Below, one piece after another: positions 44,471 through 56,987 of a stretch of 64,000 nt of DNA. The translations under genes and the position numbers were made by a program. The notes below the pieces were generated by a model that worked only from the letters and a program-made list of their open reading frames with translations, ran no database searches and was not told where the DNA came from. How positions within the stretch are numbered: the stretch's first letter is position 1; each line of letters begins with the position of its first letter. The stretch spans positions 2,232,001 through 2,296,000 of the forward strand of contig JAHLEZ010000013.1 in the NCBI GenBank assembly GCA_020726505.1. Reading direction: 5' to 3'. Source of the stretch: Leptodontidium sp. MPI-SDFR-AT-0119 (Eukaryota; Ascomycota; Leotiomycetes; Helotiales; Leptodontidiaceae).

Positions 44471-46260
44471 TTTGTAGCTTTCCCTAGTTCCTTAGTAGTC
44501 TTCGTTCTCCTTAAGTCAAAGGTCCGCATTTTTTATATTTGTCGTTTTGCTTTAAGGGCTAAGAAATAACTAATTAAATAGTTCCCTTAGTTTAGACAAT
44601 TGTCGTTTTTCTTGACTCTCTTTATATAAGTTAGCACATAGGGGCCTTACTATTATACTTACTTAGTTCCTCCTCTAGTAATAACTTACTCCTTACGTCA
44701 GTCACTAAAAATATATAAGAGGGACGAACCCTAATTTATATAATAAGAGGGTAGTATATAACGAGCCACCGGAAGAAATTCTAGGCTTTATAAATAATAG
44801 ATCAATTAAATCTAAAGATATTATATATTTAGAGAGTACGAATTAGTAAAGGAGGGGAGGGAAAAGGTTCTAATAAATAGAATATATCTAGTATTGCGTT
44901 CTTGGCGTTCTGTAGTCAAGTGTTAGCTCCTTACATATGCGAAGGACCAGCGTAGTCATGTGACAAGAGAAATCAGGGGCTGTCCCCACTATAATAAGTC
45001 CACGAGTAAGCTCTAGAGAGAATAGAGCATTAGTAGTAGTAGTAAGTTACTCTCTAGTAATTTATATATTAACCTCCGGAGTACTGCCGGAGTTCTCTTT
45101 ATCTAAAAGAAATCAACCGATTTAGCCTTAATTTCGCGGAAAATTTAAGATAGAATAATATAATAGACTCCTTAATAGTAACACTACCCTTATCTTCTTC
45201 CTCCTTGTCACCTTCTCCTAAGCCGGTTGCTCTATTAGTAGTAGTAGTAGTAGTAACCTCACCCTAAAGGGCAGCAAAAACAAGAGCTCTCAGGCGCTCT
45301 AATTCCTAAAATAATTAGTAATTACACACTAAAAAAGAACAACTAAGGGAATTTACTTTCTTACTTGCGTCGTTTAAGAGCATAGTGCGGTAGAGGAGAA
45401 AAGGGGCCTAGGTAGCAGGGGGAGTAGCCTTATAAGAATAGCCCGATAAGCAGGCGAAACAACGAGTACTCCGACTAATTATATTAAAGTACTCGCCAGT
45501 GCTTTTAGTTTAAAGGGCGCTATTAATGTAACCTAAATAAACAACTAAACACTTATCTCCCTTAACTCAGGGAGCACGAGTATAAACAACCGGAGTAGCC
45601 GTAGTAGTTCTCTTTAGAGTAGGAGCAGCCTTTAGAGCCTTCTTGGCCTCCTTCTTCTTCTTCGCTTACTATAATTAGTAATACTTAAATTAACATATAG
45701 CCCTAAAATTAACGATTAACTTAATAAAAATCAATTTAATAACTTACAATAGTAGTCGAACGATTAGCCTTAAGGGCCTAGGCAAAGCGCTTTAATACAC
45801 CTATAATATTAATTAGTTAATTAGTTAATAAATCGAAAAGTCGATCTATATAATATAAAGTGGTTACAGGATCAAGAATTAAGTAGGGGATGCGCCAGTT
45901 TAAATAGAACGGTTGTTTACTTAACTTAGTAGTACAAGTATAATTAGTGGCCTGATAGTTTGCTTTTAATATTACTCTTACTTAGCGTAGCCAACCACAA
46001 GACTAGTGGCTTACTATTGTCACTTAGCTAGGGGGTGTGTCGTACAGGCACGGGCTAATGCTCAGTTAGCTGTGTACTACGCTAGATATAGTTTCTGCTA
46101 TGTTATACTACTTTCAGGAGAATAACGTGTTCCCCTGATTTCCTTATATATTCTAGACAATAATCAAGCACTTTAATTCTCCCTACGTTGATCGCAAGGC
46201 TCTACTCCACTTCTGTACCACACTTTATTAGAAAGGTTAAGAAGCGCCTTTATATTATAA
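44471..46260. other. AT-rich decayed DNA between LINE and gypsy 2
   Basis: No gene is recognised. There are AGT microsatellite runs near 45028-45045 and 45234-45253 and a CTT-type run near 45650. The stretch probably belongs to RIP-mutated retroelements, but no LTR pair was found; the region at 46030-46220 has LTR-like features without a partner. Confidence 0.35.
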
Positions 46261-46810
46261 AAAATTAATTAAACCCTTTAATATCCTATGATTCGGGATT
46301 ATTACTAAAAGATAAGAACGCTCGTAAAGCCCTTCTAGCGAATTACTAGCTAAAGGCGCTTACTACAGAAATCTTCCTTATATTAGTAGCGGCAATATTT
46401 ACGATGTACCTCTAACTTAAGAAAGCTAAGAAGAATAAAGTAAAAACCTTTATAATATTAATATATAAGATTAACAAAGAGCTAACTCGTCGCCGGCGAA
46501 AGGCCTTAAATTAATTAAGCGTCGAGCTTATATTAATAAACACAGGCCTATCTTTAGAAGAGGCCCTAAAGGCTAAGTACGCGTAAAATAACGAGCTAGT
46601 AGGTAAGAAGCTTTTTATTAAGTATTAAGAGTATACTTCTCTCTTCTCCCGGCGAGCCTCTAACGAGCTACTAAAGCATCGCTAAGGTGTAAACTACTAA
46701 ATCGAGCTTACTAAGGAAAACGACTTATCCTTTAAACCTCTTCAGCGTATAACTAAAAAACAGCTATTAAAGACTAAGCGATATATTATTAATAACTTAT
46801 ATAAAGGCTT

Positions 46811-47543
46811 TTTTTTTCTTTCTTTTAACGTGCTGTATTAGTTATAAACTATATAGCACGGCTAGTCTACTAGCGTGTCTTCTTATATATATACACTATC
46901 CTTTTTTATATAATTGCTAATATGTCTTTAGGAATATTCTCTTAAAATGAGTATAAGAAAGTAACATATAACTAAAGGATAGCCCTCTTCCCCCTTTAAG
47001 TCTTAAATCCTTTACCCTTATTTCCTCCCCTTCGAATTAATCCTCTTTCACGGCCCTAACTTTTCCTCTTTATTAGTTCTTCTCGTCGTTTTTCTTAATA
47101 GTCAACGCCGGTCGTAGCTCGTATTAGTGTGCCCGGAGGGTTAAGCCTTTAGCAGAGGGCATAGAAGCCGAAAAGAAGTAGTCGAAGTGTTAAAAAATGA
47201 GGCTGAAAAAAGTAGGGCTTAAAGTGAAAATTTTTACGCTCCCCCAGAGGGTATTCGAAATGCCGGCTTGCCAGCGCGCAGGTAGTAGAGTCGATAAGTC
47301 GAATAGGTTTTGCCTATGTGAGGCTTGTCTTAAATTCGAGTGAAAAGGCCTCTATTTCGTGTGTTATGCGTTGTCGTCCTTTAACCGTTCCTCCGGTCGT
47401 AATCGTTTAAACCTTTCGAAGAACTAAGAACCCCCAAACCACGACTTCAACTCGAATTGACTCAATCTTAGCTCTGCAGACTCTCAAAAGAGAGCTGGAG
47501 GTTCGTAGGATGCACCGCGTACAGGTGTTGAGTCTTCGCATCC
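46811..47543 (-). mobile_element. Short LINE-derived (non-autonomous) insertion in gypsy 2
   Basis: CTTATATAAAGGCTT (15 bases) lies at 46796-46810 and again at 47544-47558, a target duplication of LINE-like length. The left end is a T-rich tail (poly-A on the minus strand) followed by AACGTGCTGTATTAGTTA and GCACGGCTAGTCTACTAGCG, the same 3' end as the full-length LINE at 38.6-44.5 kb. The other 500 bp do not match that LINE and have no long ORF. It thus looks like a parasite that borrows the LINE's 3' end. Confidence 0.8.
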
Positions 47544-47852
47544 CTTATATAAAGGCTTTATTAAGCCCTCTAGCGCATTATATACGGCCCTTATTCTCTT
47601 TATTAAGAAAGCCGATAATAATCTCCGACTATACGTCGATTATTAAAAGTTAAATGCCTTATTAAAGAAAAACTTATACTTAATCCCTTTAATTAATAAA
47701 ATAATAATACGTATTTATAAGGCAAAGGTCTTTACGAAGCTTAATATTTAGCAAGCTTTCTACCGTATTCGCATGTCCCTTAAAAGCAAAGACTATACGA
47801 CTTTTCGTATATAATATAACACGTACAAATACAAGGTTCTTTCCTTTAGCTT

Positions 47853-48171
47853 TGTTGGAAATCATGTGATCCAAGAATCACGTGGATACGGAAGGCTCTA
47901 GAAGCCTTGATTTGTAAACATATAGAAAGCTCTCGAAACTCTCTCTTATGTATTGTGAAGGGGACAAAGCCTAATCGTATCGACAAAAGAGCCAAAAGTA
48001 GTATTCGTTGTATATGTTCTGTGGATGCAACTCTACAGCTGGCAGCCGGCCATATAAAGGGGTAGTCAAGTCAGCTGACAAGCTCTCACGTGCCATCCCC
48101 ACCACAGTATATAAACCTACTCTCACTCTGCCTTTAAAAGAGTGAGGCATGCAAATAGTCAAAATGTGACA
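47853..48171 (-). mobile_element. Solo LTR (319 bp) in gypsy 2
   Basis: On the plus strand it runs from TGTTGGAAATCATGTGATCC to GTCAAAATGTGACA. AGCTT flanks both sides (47848-47852 and 48172-48176). It is a longer copy, in reverse, of the LTR at 30323-30485. It carries TATATAAACC near its 5' side (on the minus strand), a possible TATA box. Confidence 0.9.
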
Positions 48172-50954
48172 AGCTTAATAAATGGTCCGGCGACTTTTTA
48201 GCGATTTATTAATAAGATTTTAATAAAGCACCTAAATAATTTCTACGCGGCCTATATAAACAATATCCTTATATATTCGTTAACCCCCGAGGAACATAAG
48301 GTTTATATTAAGAAAGTAATAGTAATACTATAAGTACACGGACTTTAGGCCGACATAAAGAAGTCCGAATTTAGCGTGTAAAAGATAAAGTTCTTAGGAT
48401 TTATTATTAAAGTTAATAACGTAAAAGTAGACTCGGAGAAGATTAATATAATTAAAAACTAATAATACGCTAATAATATTAAAGGTATATAAAGCTACTT
48501 GAGTTTTTATAACTTTTATCGCTAGTTTATTTAGGATTATAGTCGCATTACACGACCTCTTAGAATACTTATTAGAAAGAACGTCCCCTTTAACTTCGAT
48601 AACGCTTATAAGAACACTTAGGAAACTCTTTAGGAAGCCCTTTAGTTTGCGCCGGTTCTTTGCTATTACGACTTTATTAAGTAAACACAGCTAAAGACTA
48701 ACTCTTTTAATAAAGTCGTCGCTAAGATTTTATTTTAACTTTAAGAAAATAATGCTTTTTACCCTATAAAATACTTTTTTAAGACTATAATAAATCCTGA
48801 GCTTAATTACTTAATTTATAATAAAGAAATATTAGTGATTTTCTAGTTATTTAAGTAATATCACCCGGAGCTCTTAAGTGCCTAAAAGAACGTCCTTGTT
48901 TATATAAATTATTAAGCCCTAAAGTACTTTATAACTATTAAGGACCTTACGGTTTAGCAGGCTTAATAAGCTAAATCCTTTGCGGACTTTTATTTCACGA
49001 TTATATATCGCACTAAAACAACTAATACGCTAGCTAATACCTTGTCTCGACATGATTAGGACCTTACGGTCGCAAAGGTATATAAGCGGGCTATCTATAG
49101 TTAATAATTAATCCCGACGAATAAGATTAATCTAAGAGTCGCTAGCGATCTTTAACTCTCCGCCGTCGACCTTATAAACGCTTATATTAAAGTCGTAAAG
49201 ACTATACCCCTAGCACTTATAAAGGCCATAATCCCGGATTACGATGCTAAGCCACGTAACGAACTAGAGCTAGACCCTAAGCCTAATATAAGAGTACTAG
49301 TCGACCCGGAGACCTCTATTACGGAGGAGCTTAACCCTAACTCTATAATAGTATATAATATCGCGAAATACGAGGTTATTAATTAAGTACTCGCGACTAA
49401 TAAGGAATCGCCTTCGCTAAAGCCTTTCTAATAAAAAGCTAAGAAATAATCATTAGATTATAAGCTAGTAAACGACAAGTTACTTTTTTAAAAACGCTTA
49501 AAAGTGCCCTTAAAACCGTCGGAGCTTCGCACGATACTTATTCGCTATATATATTCCTAACCTTTAGTAATATACACGGGGATCGGAAAAATAAAAGCAT
49601 TACTTAATCGCAAATATTACTAAAATGGCCTTATTACGGATATAACTCGATACGTAGCAAACTATAGTTATTCCCGATAAAAAGCCCGTAAAGATAAGAC
49701 CCCTGGCTTTTTATATCCCTTGCTAATCCCTACTTAACTATATTAACACTTAATAATAGATTTTATTAAACTTCTAATTAATAAAAAGGGTTATAATTTT
49801 GCTATAGTAATCATTAATCGTTTGTCGAAAAAGCCGGTCTTTATTTTATATAACAATACTATTACGGCGAAAAGCATAGCTATTCTCTTCCTCATTTATT
49901 AAACTCGTTACTTTAGTATACTAGACTCAATCGTCTCGGACCGTGGACCTTAGTTCGTCTCTACCTTTTAGAAGAAGTACTACCGTATCTTTAGTACTAA
50001 GGTTAAGCTTACGACGGCGTATAACCTAAACGTCGATAGTTAAACGAAGGTAATAAACTAATATATTAAGTAACGGCTTCGCCCCTTTTATTACTATTAC
50101 TAAAACAATTAAAGTAACCTCCTACTAATTATAAAAATTACTTAATTAACGCTACCACGCGAGTCTCTAAGTAACTTATCCCCTTTTCGGCTACTTAACA
50201 GTATTAAGCCAAGGATTTCCTAAGATTTAGTTGACCTAAAGCCTCCGGCTACGGCAATAGAGAAACTCAATTACGAGAAAGCTTTACAAGTAATATTATA
50301 AATAAAAAAGGTTATAAAAGTCGTACAATTGTTCCTAAAGGATTAACAAGAGAAAATAAAATAACTAGCGAACCGTGGGCGACGCGCCGTCAACTAGGAC
50401 GTTAGTGACTTAGTACTAGTCGATACTCGGAACTAAAATATCAACTAACCCTTAAAAAAGCTATTTAATAAGTAATATAGCCTTATTAAAGTAATTGCTA
50501 AAGAAGAAGAGAGTTAGAAAGTTAAGCTCTTAAAGGACTAGTTAATTCACCTCGTTTTCTACTTACACTCGCTTTATAAGTACGTTAATAACCCCTTGCC
50601 GGGATAAGTTAAAGCTACGCCGGCACTTATTTAGCTGTTACTTAAGTAAAATAAGTAGGAAATTAAAGGTATCCTTGGCTCTAAGGTTATACGAAATAAG
50701 CTATTTTACTATATTAAGTAACTAGGCGCTGATAACGACCTAAAGTAATACTTATACTTAGATACTATAATAACTCCGTATATAATTAAACGGTTTTACT
50801 TAAAGCACTTTAATATTAAAGGCCTGCTAAGAGCTCTCCTAAAATAGCTAAAGGCTTATAACGCTAGTATCGACGATTATAATAACCTAAAAGATAATAT
50901 AATTATAGTTATAACTACGCGAACGTATTTTTTTAAGAGGGGGGGGGGGGGTAA

Positions 50955-51256
50955 TATTATAACCTTTAATACGCCTTGTATTCTAACCGACACAGGCTCG
51001 TAACATCGCTGGCTATGCGACAGCGCTAAGCCTAATTAAGAAGACTAGGAGGCGAGTATACGATATATTAATATAAATAGCGTTCGACTACGCTAGGCCC
51101 TATTAAGAGAATCCTTTATATATTTATACTCGAGCTTCCTCTTATAAAAAGCTCTCCTTTCCTCCTTGTCTTTTCTTCTCGATTCTGAGCGTAGCTTTAG
51201 GCCCAAATACAAAGCTAGAGTTAACTCGCCGTATTAACCTCTTGCCAGCCGTAATA
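50955..51256 (+). repeat. 3' LTR of gypsy 2, RIP-mutated
   Basis: 302 bp, from TATTATAACCTTTAATACGC to GCCAGCCGTAATA. Compared with the copy at 32719-33020 nearly all differences are C to T or G to A in this copy. It follows a run of G at 50939-50951 (polypurine tract). Confidence 0.85.
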
Positions 51257-54200
51257 ATACTCCTTCACTAACTCTCATTTTAATAGCGGTTTGTCAATAA
51301 TTACACGGTAGTTTATAGCAGTGATTAAATTAACTAATTACCTAGATTTTACTATAAATCTTTAAACCCTATCTTATTAGACTAGTGTTTGTTTTTAACG
51401 GGCTATGGAATTACATATAGCTTAGTTTAATTAAACTATTTAATCGCAAAAATACGCACTTTTACTTGTAATTAACGAAGTTTAAAAATTCCTTCTTTAT
51501 TTAAGCTATTAACTATAACACGCCAAGTATATGACTACTAGTAGTAATTGTTTTAGTCTTTTGTACCCTACGTATCATTATATAAAGGTAATTAGACTTT
51601 ATAATTACGCTAACGCCTTGCGGTTAAAGTAATTCGGAGAAGGCATAGGAAACCTGCTTTGTGAGCCGTTCCTGGACTTAAAGTCGCCGCGAGAATATAT
51701 AAACTATTTTAGCGATCTTAAAGAGGCCAATTACTTGGCTATTGGGGATGTACCTGACGTGTATCTGGCGGTATTAGTAATAGACTAGAAATAATAGAAT
51801 AGCTAATTATACCTTCCTAAAGAATAGCACAAGGTGGTGCTTGTAAAGCGAAAAGAAATTAATATCTTTTATAATTATTATCTCTTCGTGGTCCTTGTAA
51901 AAGACAGCGCTGTTTAAGGTAGTATATAGATTCTCTTTGTAGCCTTTTATAAAAAAGAGTATAGCTTTCGTAAAGCGCTTAAGGGTATTACGTAAATCCT
52001 CTTAATTAAGGTTCTCGCTTACATATTTTAGGATTATTCTTATAACACCCGATAGCTTAACTAACTATTTCTCTTTTTCTTTTTTAATTACCTCCTTCTT
52101 CTAAAGTATTCCTCGACCTTAGATCTATTAGTTAGCTTGTAATCTCACACTAGTAAGTACACTTACTAAGCCAACTTAACCTATCGAAGTCGATCGTTAG
52201 GTATTAAGTATTAGGACTTTATATTGAGCTTATACTTAGTGATGCCTTTGTAACGTTATTGCTATTATACCCTTCCTTACTGATTGCGCCGTGTAATATT
52301 TAATTTTTCTCGCCACATTTCTTATTATTTATATTTGCTCTTATATGTAATTCGGGAAGTATTCGCGTAACACGTCGAAGTTCACGACCTAGCGATCTTA
52401 ATTTAAGTCCTTTATATACGTATATAACAAACCTCTTTTTTTAATATTAAGATTCTCGGTAAATACGACGAGCGGCAATAGTACGTTTGTTAAATAGGAG
52501 GTTACTATAGGCTTTGGCCTAAAGGGTAGTAATTATATAGCGAGGACGGTTTCGATTAGTAGGCAGTGGCTTCGTAAGTATATATATAAGGATTTGTTTT
52601 AGGGCAAGTAGAAATTAACTATTAGCCAAGTCCTAAAGTAGTGTAGTAGGCCTTACGTATATAATAAGTTAAGCGGAGTGGTTTATATAATTAGCTTAAG
52701 GAATCGGGGGTAATCTTCACAAGTAAAGAAGGCTATAGTACGGACTTTTATTTATTTTACTTTTAAATAGGAAATTGCTTACAAACAATAACTTAACCTC
52801 TAATAGTATTTATTTAAGGAGGAAATTTCCACGGTAGTAGATTTCGTACACAAACCAGGCGTTCTCTAGTAAGAAACATTAAAAGTTATATATAAGCTTT
52901 TAATAGTAGCTTATCTTATAAAAATGTTTACATTGTTTATTTAATATAAGAAAGGAAAGAGTTATTACTTGTGATAAAGATTCCTTGATTAATAGTAATA
53001 GGCGTAACTTTTAGGACGAAAATACAAAGGTGTGATAGTAATATAGATTCTCGGAAAAGGTGTAGCAGAACAACTGGCTTCTCGATAACGTGTGGGAGCA
53101 AAATTAGTTGGCTGTTAGAAATGGTTGCCAAATAACTGGCACTTATATAAGTTGTCGCAACTTAATTGGCTCTTTTTTAAACTTGTAGTAGTATAATTAA
53201 CCTCAAGTTAAGGGTGTCGCTTTATATTATAGGCCTTATAAGTGTTTATAAGCCGTTCTGCTAATACGTTACGTTACACACAACTTAAATATACTAAATT
53301 TAAGGCCTATAAATATTTCTTAAAAAATACGTCTCAGTGTAAGTTATATTTATATTCTAAATTCGAGGCCTATAAAGCCGTACTCGGTAATATATAACCC
53401 TGTTCTGTAACGTTATAATACGCTTAATCGAGGGCCACAACCACTTACTAGAGACCTTAAGGCTTATAATTAGGCTGTTTAATAAAGTATATCGCAATAG
53501 TGTATTGCGGCATTAAGCTAATTTTGCGGCTTATAATCTTATACTTGGGAATCGGTATAAAGCTCCTAATTCGAATTTATTAATTTTATAATTATAGTTT
53601 AGGTTTGAATTAGCTTCTCGCCATTTATCTTATTTCGTAGTATAACACTCGCTACTCCTATATTAAGAGGGTTCAGTGAGTTAGTGAAACCCCTTAATTA
53701 TATTTATAAGACTCCGGGCTTATAATATAATATATAATAATCTTATAGATTTAAAAAGAAAGATTTAAGCTATAGGACCTAAACCTTAAGCTAGCTAGTA
53801 AAGAATAACGGCGATCCCTAGCACACCTCGTCTTATACTCTTATTATATTATGTTAGTAGTACTTTATAATTTAATCTCTTGCTTTTATAATTACCTTTA
53901 TAATTATAAATCCGCTTAATTTATAAACTACTTATACCTTATAAACGAAGTTTCCAAGTAGTATAAAAATACGAAACCAAAACACAAAGTACTTTGCATA
54001 TATAAGGCGTAAAGTAGACACTTATTATTCGAGCCTAAGCCTGCGCTTATATAAATAAAGGTATAAGTTTGCCTAATTATTAAGAGAACTTTTATTCCCT
54101 TAAGCCTTTTTGCGAGCGCGTGGCTAGTAAGGTACTTAGCGGACTCTATATACGGCCTTCAATAGTACAAAATTCGTAATTAGCCTAATAAGAAACCACA

Positions 54201-56987
54201 CTCCTCGATTTGCCGAGAGAAGTAATATTACGATTCGCCTATGCTCGAGAAGCCTGTCCTTAAACCTCTTATCTTATCCTCCTATACCTCTTGCTCCGCT
54301 TCTCTGTCAGCCAACCATCTCAAGCCTTGGAATGCAACGAATCGCAGCAAGTTATTCCGGAGCGACTAAGCGCAGTACCATATAATCAGCAAGAATTAGT
54401 AGACTTTTTAAAACGGTCCCTGGTATAGCTTCCCCGCCTTTGCAATCGCACCATTTATCGAAGCATGACCTCTACAGCACACCTGTTGCTTAAACATCTA
54501 AACACCCTGCTTACACAATAGCTAAAAGTTCTACTTTATCGGAAGAATCCAACAGCCCTGCAGCCAAAGCCCGTGCTGTGCAGCTACAGTAAGCACGAAG
54601 GGATCTTGTGTGTTTGCCAATCTTAGTGTTTATTTGTGGATTCGTCACGCGTTTCTTTATTAGCTTTTACCTTACTAAGAATAGGTTGACTACTGCGAAG
54701 GCTTAAAGGGACTGGTTTTAGCTCTGAAACCCAAACTTAGAATCGGAGGATAGGCAAGGTTACAACTGCCGTGCTAGGTTTGTTTTAAGCTTTAGTCTAT
54801 AACCTTTTCCCTTAGACAAGAAATACGCATAAACAAATATTATTCCTAAAGTTAATAACTTAAAATTATTATCCTCTAGCGATTAAATATTAAAATACCT
54901 TTCGAAAGGATAAGGAACGTTAACCCTTCTAACTCGTTCCCATGCTTCCCGAAGCTTCCGCTTGAGATATAATCGAAAATCTAGTCGCACACTCTCACAC
55001 CAAGAACAATCTCAGTTAAACCGAAATACCTTAGTCACACACTACTAGGCATTCCGGGCATATAGACGAGCTAGGAACTGCGAATAAGAGCGGCTTTAAT
55101 AGCTATCTTACAAGTCTGCTATATGGCCCGGGATGAGGCCTTACGGAGGTATACAAAGCTAAGAAACAACGACGACGCAGACGCAATTTACATTAATTTT
55201 TCTTACGATACCTTGTATTTAGCTTAGACTCTCCTATCCGCAGCTCTCCTGCATCCTCGCTGCCACCTGCTGTATCACTATATCACATCTCGTTGCGCGG
55301 TGCATCCGGCAACGGTTCGACCTATGACGCGATATATATTTGGGCATAGATGGACTGAAGGAAAGGAATCGCAAGCGTACGTCTTATGAAGCAGCGTTTA
55401 AGGCGATCGATTCTAACATGCAATAATAGCCTTTGACCAAGTCGATCGAAGATGTGGATACGAATGAATCTGCGGGCTTAGCCTTCGATGACCAAGTGCT
55501 AGATGCGATATTATTCTTGAGGGCGAGATCTTAGCCGTTATCCTGCCTAAGTAGCGGATGCCGTCAACGAAGCAGATCTAACGTGTTATTCCTAATAGTG
55601 ACTGGCAGTTCCAATTCCAGGGGGACTGACTAAACCTAGTGGTACTTCGAACTTCCGCTAGAGCCCACAGGCTTTAGAATCGACAGTCAATTTTAAGTGG
55701 TCTGCATGTTACTTTGTATAGAAGTCTTGGTCTGCAATGCAGCGCGAAGAGCATGTCGAGATTTGGACGTCCCTTCAAATATTTGATTACGGTCTTTTAT
55801 CCTTTATGAGAGGTAATGAATAGATTGCTTTGAATTTGCTAATCGTGGCGGTCATTAGTATTTCCGAGCTTTTTCCCTCCACCACCTTAATGTGATCACT
55901 TCCTTATAAGAAGCCCCAGATATTATGTCGGCGATAGCGAAGCTAGTAGAAGCTGTAGTAGGTAGTATTTGTAACGGAGAAGCAGGCTTCTGTTGGAAAA
56001 CCTCGGGTGGATTTAGTTCTTGTATCAAGTCGATGGACGAGGTTAGAAGGTGATGAGAAAGACGATGAAGAAGGAGAGGATGATGAGACTTCGGCGGTAT
56101 TCGGCCCTTCACCCTCCACCTTAAATCAAAGGCTTCCTCGTATCTGTTAGAGAGCGGATGTAATAACCACCCCCTTTGTCGACTTCACTAAGAGTTTTTC
56201 TTTCTTTCTCCAAGATAGGCCTAGCGTTAAAGGCGCTACGCAATTTAGCGTTGGTAACAGAACATAACTTTTTTCTTTCTTCGTCCCAAGGCCGGTTAGG
56301 AAGCTCGCCGCTTTTACTCAGGCGCTAATCACCCTTGGCTCATCCTGTCCTCACCTAACGTACCTAGCTCGCCTCAGCAACTTGAGCAGCCCCCTGAGCA
56401 GGGTCTTGAGAAGTACCTATTTCTCACTCACGTAATTGACCTCCAATTAGGCTGGATATGGGTTGGGCCTTTTTATATCATTTTTGTCAAGATTTGGCGA
56501 TAAGACCTGAGGAGCCTAAACAAGCTCCGAAGGATCCTAAACTAGACCCTAATGAAAATAGATCCACGCCATGTTATAAGTGGTCCCCCCTACAGTGGAG
56601 CATGACGGTCATATTCAAGGAGGCGGATTTACTGATTTTTTTTCTAAAGACTCTCTTCCTGTCCGTTTACAACCTGAATTCCTCCTCAACCCGACTACCA
56701 AGCAATTTCTTATCTCTCTTCTTAGATGATCGTGTATATTTCGCGCACTTTTCGCCTTGTAAACTCATAATGTAGTTGGATCTAATATTCAAGTCAACCC
56801 GCGAAAATAAATAGGTATTATTAGCCTTGCAGCGATCAGGGCACGCTGTGATACACCGCAACACTATCCCCTTAACTGCGGAATTATCCACGTCGCTGAA
56901 GGCCCTATAAAGAGCCTGAAGCGAGACACTAAATTAAGCGAGCATCACTAAGAAGCGTCCCCCACTAAAAAATAGGCTATAAATGCT
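51257..56987. other. Long AT-rich decayed region without assigned genes
   Basis: No intact gene is seen. At 51620-51790 the forward frame gives GEGIGNLLCEPFLDLKSPRE and DLKEANYLAIGDVPDVYLAV without a stop, and similar coding-like pieces with TAA/TAG continue to about 52950, so a RIP-mutated gene may lie there. From 54300 to 56160 the composition is more balanced but shows no motif. At 56600-56720 the forward frame gives VEHDGHIQGGGFTDFFSKDS, unassigned. Confidence 0.3.

Larger units (their letters stand above)
46261..51256 (+). mobile_element. Gypsy 2: RIP-mutated, 5'-truncated Ty3/gypsy retrotransposon
   Basis: Plus-strand pol remains can be followed. The reverse transcriptase lies around 47560-48600 (GLYKGFIKPSSALYTALILF, AKVFTKLNI, AFYRIRMS, YINNILIYS replacing YxDDILIYS, FLGFIIKV). 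RNase H follows to about 49080. Integrase (INRLSKKPVF, IVSDRGP) covers about 49740-50200. A C-terminal chromodomain-like stretch precedes a G run. The 3' LTR is present; a 5' LTR was not found. Gln and Trp codons are largely TAA/TAG. Two later insertions split the RT region: 46811-47543 and 47853-48171. Confidence 0.85.

Noticed and set aside
45950..46260. Possible 5' LTR of gypsy 2
   Set aside because: The sequence does not match the 302-bp 3' LTR, and no boundary could be defined.
44300..46300. Right-hand target duplication of the full-length LINE
   Set aside because: No copy of the left flank GGATCTGGCAATAAC was found; short AATAAC matches are expected by chance.
56458..56775. 105-codon forward ORF
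   Set aside because: The sequence looks coding in a different frame and has no family; the ORF itself has no motif.
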